A model generated the notes under the pieces. It was not told the DNA's origin, ran no database searches, and saw nothing but the letters and a program-made list of their open reading frames with translations. Position numbers and translations under genes: made by a program. Source: Sepiola atlantica (lineage: Eukaryota; Mollusca; Cephalopoda; Sepiida; Sepiolidae). From it: a stretch of DNA of 64,000 nucleotides. Location of the stretch: NCBI GenBank assembly GCA_963556195.1, contig OY744523.1, positions 73,689,288-73,753,287 of the forward strand, written 5' to 3'. This document shows, in pieces, positions 21,163 through 32,649 of this stretch; position 1 is the stretch's first letter; every line of letters starts with the position of its first letter.

Positions 21163-21639
21163 TAGAGAATAAGAGAGAGATTAGTTTGATATGACGTGTA
21201 TGCTTCTAGAGATATTCTGATAAGTGAGTGGTCAGGGTTGAAGCATAAAACGATGTCGTTTTTTTATATTTTACTATGATAATTATTTTTTTTGCAAGAT
21301 ACAGGTAAACAAACATGATTCAAAACAACAAACGGAAGTGGTCGTTAAGTCTCGCAGATACCTTATATCCAACATTTCTACGTAAATAATCAAATATCAA
21401 AAACATAAATAACCATACCTTTTAAAAAAAAAAACAGGCTCTTAACACATTCAAACAATACTTAGCCGACCCCCCCCCCCCCCCTACATGATCGTCCAAT
21501 TTCTCTACCACACTAAACGAATTCATTCCCGATGAAGAATGCAGGGTATTTGAAATATTGCATTATCATAATAATAAAGATATTATAAAAAAAACGACAT
21601 TGTTTTATACTCATCATCATCAGTGTATATATATATATA

Positions 21640-22090
21640 CACTAGAAGAATATCTGTCCCAAACAAAACAGGTTTTCACCACTTTTATGTCCCTGTTTGA
21701 AGATTAAAATCAAGATGTAATGCTACTAAAATCTATGTTTAGAATCCTTATTCCAATTTTGATCAAAATCCATTACATGATTTTCATTTTAGAAAATGTC
21801 TAAAATTTAAGGCTTAAGCTTAAGGGCTCTTAGGAAAAAATTGAAATTAGGGAATTTTACTTAATTGATGTCTAATGACTATTAAATTCAGTGCAAATCT
21901 GAAATATTTGTATTTTAAAATGGGAGGTTTTACCCACATTATTACCCCTAAAACCCTTTAAAAATACTCCAAAGAAACTGAAATTTGGGGAATATTTATT
22001 AATTGATGTCTTATATCTATTAGAATTCACAAAAATTTCAGGTATCTTTATTTTCATGCAAGGCTTCACCCCCCCCCATTTTGCCTTCTT
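21640..22090 (+). repeat. dispersed element G, copy 1
   Basis: Starts near 'gaagaatatctgtcccaaac' and carries two internal related blocks ('attaattgatgtctaa', 'attgatgtcttat'). The same order appears inverted at 28790-29262 and directly at 55736-55990. No coding; probably non-autonomous. Confidence 0.6.
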
Positions 22091-22153
22091 CAGATTAAAC
22101 TAAATATAGCCCACATGTGGACACCTGTTAGGGCAGTTAATGTGTTTCTAACA

Positions 22154-22830
22154 CTAACCCTAAGTTTGACTGGCAAGGTCGTAAAATCACATGAAATCGC
22201 CACAAAAAGGTCTCTCCCTCCCTAGGAAAAAAATAACAGAATTCATCTTCAATGGTAATAAAAATGGTAAACTGCCATAACCCCTTAGAATGGCATGAAA
22301 ATAGAGGATTATTTTACATTAAATTCATATAGTGATTTCTAAATTCTAAAATATTTTTTTTGTTTCTCTTTCGGCCAGGTTTTTCAGAGTAGTCACACGT
22401 AATCGCTTGAAAAAGCAAAATCTCATTTTATTGAGGATGGGGTGGGCAGGGGGTGTTAATCTACAATTATATCCAAACTTTCAATATTTTTCCATACAAA
22501 TAAGATATTTAATTAGTTAGATTATTTTAAAGTTATTTATTTAATTTTCACCGGAAAGGTAAACACAACTAAAATAAATTATTTAAAATTAAAATAAAAA
22601 GGGGCCTAGTAAAAAAAAGTATAAGATTATAAAATATTAAATATGGGTAAATTTGTAGATTAACACCCTCCATTAATACCTCACCACCCCGAAAAAAGAT
22701 GACATTCTGCTTTTTTATGGAAAACGGAAAACGGGCCATTGTATTAAGGAACTTAACAACATTTTTTTACCAAGTCAGAGTGGCAGGGTCATAAAACCAC
22801 ATGTAAAGTAGCCCCCCCCCCCCAAAAAAA
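22154..22830. mobile_element. fold-back element, second copy, rearranged
   Basis: Begins 'ctaaccctaagt' and matches the reverse-complemented right arm of 4716-5451 through 'cacacgtaatcgc' and 'ggtgttaatcta'. The opposite arm (22630-22720) is partial. It is followed at 22775-22830 by another terminal piece in direct orientation. Confidence 0.6.
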
Positions 22831-23854
22831 TGCAGCGAATTTAACTCCCCTAACAAAAAATAATTTAGTTAATTGTTCTAAAATTGGCCCGAAAAGTTGA
22901 ATTTATATACGAACATTTTCCCCACTTTAAATTATAAAATAATTGTTTACTTTTTTCTTTCTATCAAGTTAAAAAAAGTAAACACTGCAGAAAGAGGGCG
23001 AAATAAAGGGGGCAGAAAGAGTGAGCGAGACAACGACCCCCCCCCCCCCTCCCTCACCCTTTCTCTTCTCGCTTCTGCTTCGCTTGTAGCAAACCAAGAC
23101 AACCACACACTCTCTCTTCCACTTCCCCTTTCTTTTCTCGGAGCGCATGGAGTTAAAACTTAAAGTTTTTTAGTTATTTTTCCGATTTATTTATTAAATT
23201 GCTTTAATTAATTACTGTTATAGACGAAACTATTGCATATAGATAGCCAGAAAAAGCGAACACAATTCCAAATTAATAATACTAAACATTGATTAATTAT
23301 GAATGGTTTAAAAATAGTTATGCTAATTAGGTAGTAAAAAGATTCTCTGTTAATCTTTTATCTCCACTATATATACAGACTATCAAGATTTTATGTTGTA
23401 TAATTGATTTAAATAATAGTAACCTGTTTTGATTATAATATAGGTGTGATAAATGAAAAAAAAACTTTCGCATTTATTCATTGAGATGATGGAGTTTCAT
23501 TATTCGTGTATTATGTTTCTTATTTACTTAACTATGATGTATTAGATGTTTATTTTAAAATTTACAAAATATAGGGAGATCAGATATCCTTGATTAATGA
23601 TGATCGAGAGCCACACTGGATATGTTTGAAGAGTCTGTCCATATATGCTAGGTTGTTCCAATATTCTCAGTATACCTAGTATAGATATTAATGTCATATG
23701 GGATTTGTTAATTATACCAAGTGTTAAAAAAATAAATCTGAATCCAATTGATTATAAGAACATTCATGTTACACTCCAGACAAGTGCTGATGTCATCCTA
23801 TATACAAGTGTTGCATAATTTAAAAATAAACGTCCAATACAACCGCTCATCATG
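22831..23854. other. no gene; partial repeat
   Basis: Purine-rich patch and C-run near 23000-23140, then AT-rich DNA. 23220-23520 is similar to 5900-6115. Intronic. Confidence 0.45.
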
Positions 23855-24060
23855 AGTTAAGTGTAGTGTCTGTTCTGATACTACACTTCGTCTTTTCTGT
23901 TCTCAGTCAGTGAAAGAGAAATCCTTCTAGACTTCGGCAATTTTTGTTTTGGTCCCAATCCAGAGTGCTCCTTTTTAGGGAGATGGATTTTCCCCACATT
24001 AAACGCTTATTGTATGTCTAACTCTTCCCTCATGAGGAGGCAAGTAAATAAGGACTATGT
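23855..24060 (+). repeat. dispersed element H, copy 1, with terminal hairpin
   Basis: Starts with a hairpin 'aagtgtagtgtc'...'gatactacactt' and continues 'gagaaatccttctagact', 'gagtgctcc', 'gggagatgga'. Same order at 61320-61530 (+) and, inverted and partial, at 61690-61790. A fragment lies at 62240-62300. Class unknown. Confidence 0.6.
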
Positions 24061-24104
24061 AGACAAATAATACATCATATTTAAATATTGGAGAAAAAAA
24101 ATCT

Positions 24105-24180
24105 TACATAAATGAACGTTAGACCTGAAGAAGGCCAGAGGGCGCATCGGTCGAAACGTAGTATAAATATCAATGTTGAT
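24105..24180 (+). repeat. CTGAAGA/GAAAC motif repeat (family B tail)
   Basis: Contains 'cctgaagaaggccagagg' and 'catcggtcgaaacg'. Related, more decayed copies lie near 24940-25060, 25840 (inverted) and 26690-26910. Possible SINE or Penelope-type tail. Confidence 0.4.
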
Positions 24181-24322
24181 GAAGTCCAAAAAAAAAAACA
24201 ATATTAATAATTGAACAAACATGGTTGATGTTTTTTAATTTTCCCTCCTTTTTTTAAAAGGAAATTATTACCTCCCCTTTTTGTGAATTTTTTTCACTTG
24301 TTTTCTTTATTTTCAATTGCAG

Positions 24323-24548
24323 ATTCAACCGTGCAGCTCTTATAAATGTTGGTTATTTGGAGTCGAAAGGCGAATGTGATTACCTTGCAATGCATGATGT
24401 AGACTTGTTGCCTCTTAATCCTGATCTCAACTATGGCTATCCAGCAAACGGACCATTTCATATAGCTGCACCAAATCTACACCCACGCTATCATTATCCC
24501 AAATTTGTTGGAGGAATTCTATTATTGACATATGAAGACTTTGAAAAG
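24323..24548 (+). CDS. B4GALT7: B4GALT7, second coding exon (residues 107-182)
   Basis: The exon follows 'tttcaattgcag' and joins exon 1 in frame to restore Arg107, giving [19 protein letters not shown]. It holds the metal-binding DVD motif ([10 protein letters not shown], residues 132-134), which coordinates Mn2+ and UDP-Gal, and the acceptor-side segment [16 protein letters not shown] and VGGILLL. These match the family core closely. The exon ends GAAAAG|GTATGC in phase 0. The intron before it is ~6.8 kb and filled with SINEs, element F and fold-back copies. No stop or frameshift interrupts it. Confidence 0.93.
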
Positions 24549-24628
24549 GTATGCAATTTATTTAAAAAAGAATAAACAAACAAACCAGACAATCTTGGTT
24601 TATTTTGTATTATTTGTATGGTACTTAT

Positions 24629-24720
24629 GCAGATTAGGACCCAAGCTAACTAACCTAACCATAACCCTAACGCTAACTCTAACCAGCGCCAAGTCGATTT
24701 TAGCTCGGGTCCTAATCTGC
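24629..24720. repeat. hairpin with telomere-like core
   Basis: Arms 24629-24647 and 24702-24720 pair with one mismatch ('gcagattaggaccc' / 'gggtcctaatctgc'). The loop carries CCTAACC, CCATAACCCTAACG and CTCTAACC, degenerate telomere-type hexamers. Intron 2 of B4GALT7. Confidence 0.75.
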
Positions 24721-24774
24721 AGAAGGACCATTTGTATTACTATTCTCATCTTAGTTGTTATTTTCACATTTTGA

Positions 24775-25065
24775 TTAATCCAACCTTCTTCAGGTTCATC
24801 TTTTTAAAATTCGAGAAGATTTATGTCGAAATCTGGAATCTATACAGAATTTAGAACTGAACTCATTATTTAATCCATGGGGGTAGATCAGTGATGACTG
24901 GGTAGAACTGTTAAATAATGTTTATTTTACCCATAAAGATTCCTGAGTTTGAAGAAGGTTGGATATTACATCAGCTGAAACTAAAAATAACATCCAAGAT
25001 GAGAATAATAATCTGAATAATCCAAATTATCAATCGTCATCTGAAAACTCCGAAACATAAACCTA
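24775..25065. repeat. degenerate family B SINE pieces
   Basis: 'ccaaccttcttcaggttc' (inverted) and 'tttgaagaaggttgg' (direct) with 'gctgaaac' and 'gatgagaataataatctgaa' resemble the tail of 17780-17940. Pieces in both orientations suggest nested or inverted insertions. Confidence 0.45.
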
Positions 25066-25379
25066 GTGTATAATTTTTGGCATGTGGGCAAATATGATAT
25101 AAGTTAAGATATAAAGTTGGGAGAGACTGTATGCAAAGTGGACAAATGCAAAATAACTTGGACCCCCCCCCCTCTCCTTTATTTTGTATTCATTGGACAT
25201 CAGAGATTGTTGCTTGAAAATAAGGCCAGCTAAAGCTAAAATATCTAATTTATTTAGATTTTTGAACCCACACCACACATGGTTCATTCCAACTGAAACT
25301 GGTGGGAGATATATTATACTCAAAGAATATTATTTGATCATATTTCTGAGATGAAGTTTTATTATTTGCATTATTTATA

Positions 25380-25700
25380 TATTTTCGACTGATGTCTTCA
25401 TCTTGGTTGTTGCAGTTTTCACAACGTTTCAGACGTTTTACACTCCGACCATCTTCATGTTCTTTTTATTCTAGACGATAAGCTCTTGGGAATCTCAAAT
25501 TGAACTCTTTATTTAATCCAATGTAGTAAATTACTTGCATTGTGTATTCCAAGTCTTTTTAAATAACCTAGTATCAATTTAATTCTTTAAGTTCCTTCAC
25601 AAAGGATTGAACTCACAACATCTATATAGAATTCACTCAAGAATATGTCTTTACAAACGCCTTTATCCACTTGGCTATATACAACTGTTGTAACGTTGTG
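25380..25700 (-). repeat. degenerate tRNA-SINE, minus strand
   Basis: 'ggattgaactcaca' near 25605 reads on the complement as a B box (GAGTTCAATCC). 'atccacttggctat' near 25665 fits an A-box region. The inverted family B core lies near 25400-25460. Confidence 0.45.
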
Positions 25701-26689
25701 AACATGACAACAAACAAGTAGAGAACAACAGACTGAACCATGTAAATAATTCAAAGAATATTTTGTCTGAATTTTTGGGATGAGGGTCTTTTATTACATA
25801 GTTTTTCATGTCTTCATCATCATTGATATTTATATTTTTACTACATTTTGACTGATGCACCTTCTGGCATTATTCAAGTTTAATCATAATGATTTTTTTT
25901 CTCGACCAGATGTAAATATGATTACATGACTGAGTGATTGACTCAAGTCTAACATCTAACGGACTGCAGTATGACTTGTTGCTTTTTCTAGCTTTGGGTG
26001 CTGGCGGACGACGTTGAAGGCAGAAAGAAAACTGTCGATGATGGAGAGACAAGAATGTCGTGGTTGGACTTCAGGTCTCATCAGACTCGCCCATGTCCAA
26101 AATGTTGATATTCCCCCTATTATGACATTATTCCAATCTAAGACAAAATGATAGAAAATTGTCTGCGCTGATAAAGACAGACACAAGTAACAACATCGTT
26201 GTGAAAATAGGATTTAAGATGGAATCTCTTGGGAAAAGAGCGACAGGACAGCTGAAAGTGTTGTGACCTTGAGGGGACGAGAATAAGTCAGACAACATGG
26301 TGGTATATTTACTAGAGTGTATTTACAGAAGTACAAAATAGTATTTTACAGAAAGTCTGCGTTTGATACTGTGGCTATTACTGCCACCATAACTGCTACA
26401 ACATTTAGTCTTAACTTTATTCATAGTCTCTGGAAGAGTCCATCTACACCCGAAATAGAACAGATCAAAAACACACCATAACAGAAAAACAGGTGGTTGT
26501 TTATCCTACACCGAGTTCTAAAAACGGCCGGACTTCATCCTGATCAAGCCTATGGCTGTGTATGGTGGAGGGCAAATTTCAGTGAAGACCTCGCTATGCC
26601 AGATAAATGCAGAAGAAAATATTGATGATTTATGTTTTTTATGTACTTAAATCCAATGAAATTTAATAAACAAAATCATTTTTGAATAT
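25701..26689. other. no gene recognised; moderately complex DNA
   Basis: 25950-26600 is less AT-rich than its surroundings and has short minus-strand frames (25870-26052, 25956-26186) with no known domain. It may be an old transposon remnant. I cannot assign it. Confidence 0.35.
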
Positions 26690-26930
26690 GGGAAAAACGT
26701 CATCTTACATAAATGAACAATACACTTAACCTCAGCCGAAATGTAATATAAATATCAACATTGATTGTGATTGTTATTTTCACATTTTGATCAATCCAAC
26801 CTTCTTCAGGTTGGTAACCCTAATCCTAACCTCAGCCGAAATGTAGTATAAATATCAACATTGAACATGATTATTATTTTCATATTTTGATCAATCCAAC
26901 CTTCTTTAGGTTCTAAATTTTAATGGCTTT
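26690..26930. repeat. family B tails, tandem-like
   Basis: Two copies of 'cctcagccgaaatgta' with 'aatataaatatcaacattga', and two of 'tttgatcaatccaacctt' alternating, about 90 bp apart. Confidence 0.5.
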
Positions 26931-27765
26931 AAAGTAATTCAAATTTGAATTCATTAACCTCTTTATATAATTATATATATACATTTTCCAAATTTTATAT
27001 AGCTTTGTTTTGTTCTTCCAAAAATAATGCTGTTATGAACTGATTTAAAAGAATAAACTTTAGACTTTGGCTTGTTAAAATCTATGTAAAATCTTTGAAC
27101 ATTTAAAAATACTCTTGTATATGATTATCACAATAATTATAAAAAATGAGGTGATTATTATAATTTTATTATATTTATATTTTTCCTATAGTTTCTTTTA
27201 GAGCCAACTACCTACAGTACCAGGCCATTCATTGTTATCTGTACCAACCAGACACCGGCTGGCGATTACAGACATTTCAGATAGCTTCCCTATAATATTA
27301 TTTCAGTTCTCAAAAACAAAAACCCAGTCTTGTAGACATTTTAACTTATCAGGATATTTTCATTGTTTTGTTGGCAATTCTGCCTTTACACAGGAATATG
27401 AAAACTGAAGAAAAAAAAAGATTGATTTTAATTGCAATAAAATGAGTATCGCTTCATGTTGAATTTTGAAAATATATGTATTAAAATTGTGACAATAAGT
27501 TTAAATTCAGGCATAATAACGGTTTCCTTTACTTATTAAGTGTTATGCATATTAATACTGTTAGAAGAGGTATAAACGCAACATTTACCCCTAGTTAGGA
27601 TAAGATATCAACTTGTGTTCAACGAATTGTATGTAATATTTAAAAATTAAATAAACCAAAAGGGTTGATATGCCTTACTATGCTTGTATAGGAATGCATC
27701 AATTGAGTTATTATTCTTTTAAACTTATATTACACCAACATTTATTGACTCTCATCATTTTCCAG
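26931..27765. other. no gene seen (intron)
   Basis: AT-rich intronic DNA. A slightly more complex patch at 27190-27300 has no recognisable open frame of note. Confidence 0.5.
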
Positions 27766-27849
27766 ACTCGTGGATTATCAAATAAATATTGGGGCTGGGG
27801 ACAAGAAGATGATGAATTTTACGTGCGAATGAATACAGCTGGACTAAAA
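27766..27849 (+). CDS. B4GALT7: B4GALT7, third coding exon (residues 183-210), last found
   Basis: The exon starts after 'catcattttccag' and ends AAA|GTAAGT, both in phase 0. It encodes [16 protein letters not shown] and [10 protein letters not shown]. These hold the family signature WGWG (191-194) and EDDE (196-199), which line the donor and acceptor pocket and the catalytic acid region. Animal B4GALT7 proteins run about 100 residues further, with a Phe-Arg-Pro segment next. I could not find that sequence downstream on the + strand. The gene is therefore incomplete here, or its next exon lies beyond base 64000. Confidence 0.92.
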
Positions 27850-27934
27850 GTAAGTAATTGAATTTTATTTTAATTTTCATACTGTTATATATTCCATCTT
27901 GATCTTTTATATATATCAGAAAACATGTTGCTTG

Positions 27935-28400
27935 GTTTGGTTGTTCTGTTTTATGGCATATCAACCCTTTTCGGGTTATTTAATGCTGAATCCAGTCATT
28001 TTTGTAAAGGTTTTAATGCTTGAATTTTTTTTATATCTTCAAACATTTATCAAGAAATAGGAAAAATGTTTTTGTTTTTGGCTTTACAGAACAGGATTTC
28101 TCTGTTAGATATTGTTTTAAGAAAATAAACACCAAAACTAAATTAATTTACTATAACTCACTGTTTTATTTATTTCAATTTTTCTGGTATTTTAAAAACT
28201 TTTTGGAGGAAGCATTGTTCTCGAAAGCATATTTCCTTAAGTATTACAGACGATTTGTGTCTGCATATTATTTTTTTGATTTTTTCTATGTTAAGTTTTC
28301 GAGTTTTAGGCTGGGAATGGCAGATGAATTTGCCGTACTCGTTGTGTACCCTCGTAGTTCCGATTTCTTCCAAAGTCATTCGCTTGGTATTGAGTAAAGA
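27935..28400 (-). repeat. LINE 3' tail fragment
   Basis: Minus-strand tail phrase 'aataacccgaaaaggg' then 'gttgatatgcc', as at 15690-15760. Upstream on that strand a weak frame (28403-28170) shows LNTKRMTLEEIGTTRVHN without a recognisable domain. Probably the same LINE class, 5' truncated. Confidence 0.45.
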
Positions 28401-28789
28401 CATGTTGATCTTTTATATATATCAGAAAACCTTAGCTTTTGTTTCTCATATATGTAATCTAATAAGATTTAGAAGTTGGCTATAAGCTGCATATTTTACA
28501 TCAAGTCAAAAAGTGTGTGATTGTTCATTACCACAAGGAAGGTCATCCTGCCATTCTTTTGTTTAGTGTGTTCACAAATAGCTAACAAGTCCAATCTGTG
28601 TCTTTTAACAGTTTGGAGAGTGGATGTCGCCTATTCTTGTTTGATTGCTTCTTCTGCTTCAGTTGGCTTATCTAAAGTTAGATATGTTTATATATTTGTA
28701 TGTACAGTATTCACTCCTAAATTAATTAACCGATCATTATGAATTTTGGAACACAGCTGCTAGGCGTAAGAGGTTGTAATGTGTGATAT
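28401..28789. other. no gene seen
   Basis: Contains a fragment of the 'cgatcattatgaattttgga' module (28728-28770) also present at 20490-20700. Otherwise featureless. Confidence 0.45.
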
Positions 28790-29262
28790 ATTTAGTTTAT
28801 TTTAGTTTTATGCACAAAAGGTAAAAACGAAGTGGAAAGCCCTTTATAAAAATTCAAATACCTCAGATTTCTGTGAAATTTGAACAATGGTTATTAGACA
28901 ACATCAGTTAATAAATATTCCCCAAATTTCAGTTTCCTTGGGTATTTTAAAGGGTTTAGGGGGCATAATATGGACACAACCTCCCATTTGCAAATTCAAA
29001 TATTTCAGATTTGCATTAAATTTGATCCATAGTCATTAGACACCAATGAAGCAGGATTCCCTTAATTTCAAATTCTTCTTAAGACCCCTTAAGTTTTAAA
29101 TTTAAGACATTTTCTAGAATCAAAATCTTGTAATTGATTATGATCAAAATAAGAATAAAGATTCTAGACAGATTTAGTAGCAATATATCTTGATTTTAAT
29201 TTTCGTAAATGGACATCAAAATGGTACAAAACGCTTCTGTTCAGGGAATTCATTTTTCCTGT
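28790..29262 (-). repeat. dispersed element G, inverted copy
   Basis: Reverse complement of 21640-22090 in the same order of blocks, ending at 'ctgttcagggaattcat'. It adjoins SINE C copy 1 directly. Confidence 0.6.
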
Positions 29263-29460
29263 CATGGGAAAGCCGCACTGAAGAGCCGTGATACAGTGAA
29301 ACAGTCTGTATGTGGATGACTATATAAAGCTCCCTTTCTTAGGTAGAGCTTATTTGTAAGGATATCGCCAACTGCCATTAGCTTTAAGGTATAGCTCATT
29401 GGTTAAAACTAATTCGAGCTCCTGGCACTTGACAATGTTTACATTGAGATATCACTTACA
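29263..29460 (+). mobile_element. SINE family C copy 1, 5' truncated, with hammerhead-like motif
   Basis: Starts at 'catgggaaagccgca' and contains the ribozyme-like segment 29273-29315, then a tail 'gactatataaagctccc' and 'aaggatatcg'. The tRNA-like head is missing. A second A-box-like TAGCTCATTGG lies near 29392. Confidence 0.65.
29273..29315 (+). ncRNA. hammerhead-ribozyme-like motif (SINE C copy 1)
   Basis: CCGCA (29273-29277) pairs with TGTGG (29311-29315) as stem I, with one G-U pair. Core CTGAAGA (29278-29284) is a valid CUGANGA. Stem II 29285-29297 has one mismatch around a GAT loop. GAAA is 29298-29301. Stem III ACA-GTC-TGT leads to H17 = A at 29310. Predicted cleavage is after 29310. 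Every invariant base is present. Confidence 0.7.
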
Positions 29461-29464
29461 TTCA

Positions 29465-29620
29465 GTCAGTGTCGTATGATAGCACAGGGGTAGAGGTGCT
29501 GACTGTCAGTTAGACGGTTGAGTTTCAATCCCGGCTTGAGGCACTAACTAGTCTAGCCGCACTACTGAGCTGTGATACAGCGAAATAGTCTGTATGTGGA
29601 TGACTATATATATATATACA
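29465..29620 (+). mobile_element. SINE family C copy 2, full tRNA head plus hammerhead-like motif
   Basis: A box TAGCACAGGGG (29480-29490) and B box AGTTTCAATCC (29521-29531) form a pol III promoter in a tRNA-like head. 26 bases after the B box come CCGCA, the core position, a perfect 5-bp stem II (GCTGT-GAT-ACAGC, 29569-29581), GAAA (29582-29585), stem III and TGTGG (29595-29599). The core reads CTACTGA instead of CUGANGA, so this copy is probably dead. Its stems complement the weak stem II of copy 1. Confidence 0.7.
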
Positions 29621-29924
29621 ATACAGTATATGCATGAATACAATAAATAATAAACAATTAAAAGGACATGTCTTAATACTTAGCTGATGTTACACAGTAT
29701 ATCCGATAATCAGAAATAATGAGGATCAGATCTACTGTGAAACTTCAATGAAGTGTTAAGAAGCCCTTTTCATTGTTATAAAGCTCTATCTGAAAGGATA
29801 TCGAGCTCATTGTTTGTGCAAGGTCTGCTGTCTTGATTCAGCTCTGTTTCGAGTTTATGAAGTTAGTTATATTCGTATAAAGAAACAAAAATAAAAATAT
29901 TTTTTTCTAAATAATGTAGGCGTC

Positions 29925-30245
29925 GACCTGGCAACACCCTATTTTGTTGTGTTGGCCCCAAAGCACCTTGTGCTTCTTGCATAGACGGTTGCGCTGAACC
30001 TACTTGTGACAGGACAGTTTACAGGGGATTGGGGAACACTAATATTTTCTCATAATCCACTCTGAGTATTGCCCTCGAGCCACACAAAGAAGGCAAATCT
30101 TAGCTTCATATGCTCTCTAGCACCACTGTGAACAATTTCTCCCCATGTTTTCTGTTCCTGAACTCTCGCTTCCCATGTAGTTTAAGTGATGTTGAAGGCG
30201 TTCAATGAGATCTTTAGTGTATCCAGGAAGTTATTTTCTTTGTCA
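29925..30245 (-). pseudogene. RTE-type LINE C-terminal fragment
   Basis: The minus strand reads LDTLKISLNAFNIT, then TWEARVQEQKTWGEIVHSGA and REHMKLR. This is the end segment typical of metazoan RTE-type polyproteins (rearranged ...DTLK..L..F.I.P..WE...Q....W...V..GA). Stops and frameshifts interrupt it. 5' truncated and inactive. Confidence 0.55.
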
Positions 30246-30289
30246 GTATTTGCCACACAGTAGATTTTTCTTACCAATAGAGCTGAGCT

Positions 30290-30835
30290 TTCAAGAAAGC
30301 TTAAACAGTAATTAAAAGTTCAATATCACTAACCAAAAATAATGAGATTTAAAAAAAGCTGACATTTCAAGAAGCTTAAAAAGTAATTAAAAGTTCAATA
30401 TCACTAACCAAAAATAATGAGATTTAAAAAAAGCTGACATTTCAAGAAGCTTAAAAAGTAATTAAAAGTTCAATATCACTAACCCCCCAAAAATGAGACT
30501 TCAAGAAAGCTGAGATTTCAAGAAAAGTAATTAAAACTTCAATATCACTAACCAAACTTGAGATTTTAAGAAAGCTTAAAAACTAATTAAAAGTTCAATA
30601 TCACTACCCCCCCCCCCAAAAAAAAAAATGAGATTTCAAGAAAGCTGAGAGTTCAAGAAAAGTAATCAAAAGTTTAATATCACTAACCAAAAATGAGATT
30701 TAAAAAAAGCTTTAACAGTAATTAAAAGTTCAATATCACGAACCAAAACTAGTAAGATTTCTAAGAAAGCTGAGATTTTAAGAAAGCTTAAAAGTAATTA
30801 AAAGTTCAATATCACAAACCAAAATAATGAAACGT
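30290..30835 (+). repeat. irregular tandem array, ~56-79 bp units
   Basis: 'attaaaagttcaatatcac' recurs at spacings of 75, 75, 69, 56, 79, 56 and 76 bp, with 'aagaaagct' and 'gagatttaa' phrases between. About eight units; the oldest-looking array in the window. Confidence 0.85.
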
Positions 30836-32334
30836 CAAAAGGGATGAGCATTAATTCCCTTGCAAAAATCCAACCTCTATCTATATGGTATAAAAGATTT
30901 TTGTAAGGGTTTTGTATATGGTTCAATATCAAATATGTTTGTATGACAACTATCACAACATTTGAAACCGAGTTATCTCCCTTTTTACGCGTTTTTTCAT
31001 TACTAATGAATCTTCCAACAGCACTTATGTGTGCTATCATTATTTATGTGGTTTACTGTAAATTTTGTATTATCGGTTGTGGTTTACTATTAAAAAGAAA
31101 AGAATTAGGGTTTACAAGCAATATAAAGTATGTTTTTCTGTATTATGTTTATTTACTTTGGTACATTTACTTATGTCCAATTGTTTTATTTGCTTATTTC
31201 TTTTTCAAATAGTTTTACATTAAATTATCTTATATTTGCAAAGCATTTGTTGAAAAAAAAAACACTATAATAATTTAAATGTCTTCTTTTTAGTAAAATT
31301 TTGGTTTTATTTAATTTATAAATGCTTAAATTTAATTCGTAAAAAAAGAAGAAAACTGATTTTACTTATTCAAATAAATGTTAAAGACATTTTTTCAAGC
31401 ATTGTCATAGTCACCCATCCATTACTGGCAAACAATGGTAAAGAATATCATTTTCATGATATTGCATCCTCTTTTTAAAGATTAAATTAGATATGGAAAA
31501 CCATACCTACCATAATCTAAAATGTTTTAGAAAGTATTTTTTGTAACTTAATAGTTTAGGAATATCATTTTTCTTTTATTCTACAGACCTTAAAAAAAAT
31601 TACAATGAATACTTTAAAATTTCTTGTTCAGTAACGATAGGAGTGTAAAATTAAATAAAATAATGAAAAAATAATCACGTTACTCTTTTGCTCGTTGTAT
31701 TTATTTTTAGTTATCAATTTTTTGTTACCTATTTGATGTCATAATTACACTTGTTTCTGTACTAGGTTGTCATTAAATTTCATATTTGTTATTCTTTAAT
31801 TCCATCCTATATTATTTTAAAGATCAGTAAAAGAAAGAATTTCCAAATTGCACTAACACTATAAGTTTATGTGAAAAATAATGATTTTAGATTTTTCTTT
31901 TTTTCTGTCAAATATGAAAGAAAGTTTATATATTTGATTAAGTTATACAAGCACTAACTCTTCACAACTATTTAAAAAGTTTAATTGAATTTCTTTTACA
32001 AGGTTTGTGACACATTTTCAATATTTTTCTTTGAGATTTCACAATATTGTTACTGAAATATCTTCAGGTACTTTTATTTATAGACTTATAAAAATTGATA
32101 CTTTTCACAAAATTCTTGTTTTCATAATGTAATTGATTTCTATAAATAAACAAACCTGTTCAATAAAATATTTGCTAATGAGAAAATGATGAATTTAAAA
32201 TTGGATATATTTATGTATATCTTTTGTGAATATTTCAAAACTGTTGATAGCATTCTTGAGGTTATTTATTTATGTATTTTTTTTCAAAGTACCTGGTTGT
32301 TCGGTTACTTAATTGTTTTTCTTTGTTCATAACG
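30836..32334. other. no gene seen
   Basis: AT-rich. Short frames on both strands (for example 30798-31040, 30943-31212) are hydrophobic by composition only and overlap the array end. Confidence 0.5.
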
Positions 32335-32620
32335 TTAAAGCCGATGTAACATCTGACCTTTTTCAGCTGCATCTTTTCAAACGCAGATATCTTTATGTCG
32401 AACTTGGGAATAAACTAATAAAAGAATTCACGGATGTAGATTGTTCTCATTCCGTCAGCCATAACCGGGTAGAAGTGTGAATTAATTAAAAAAAATTATC
32501 ACCTGTCGTGAGGATTGAACCATCAACCTCTAGAAGACTGTCACTTTGAACTGATTATTAATCAAGACCATTAACCATAGCGCCATGAGTACATGTAAAA
32601 AATCCTTATCTCAAATATTC
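32335..32620 (-). mobile_element. SINE-like repeat family B, copy 2
   Basis: Reverse complement gives a tRNA-like head ('tggcgctatggttaatgg', B-box-like TGGTTCAATCC near 32515-32525), 'ctacccggttatggctga', then 'gcagctgaaaaaggtcag' and 'catcggctttaacg'. The core bases GAAAC are mutated here. Confidence 0.6.
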
Positions 32621-32649
32621 CCAAACATAATTGTATGTTTATTTTGCAA

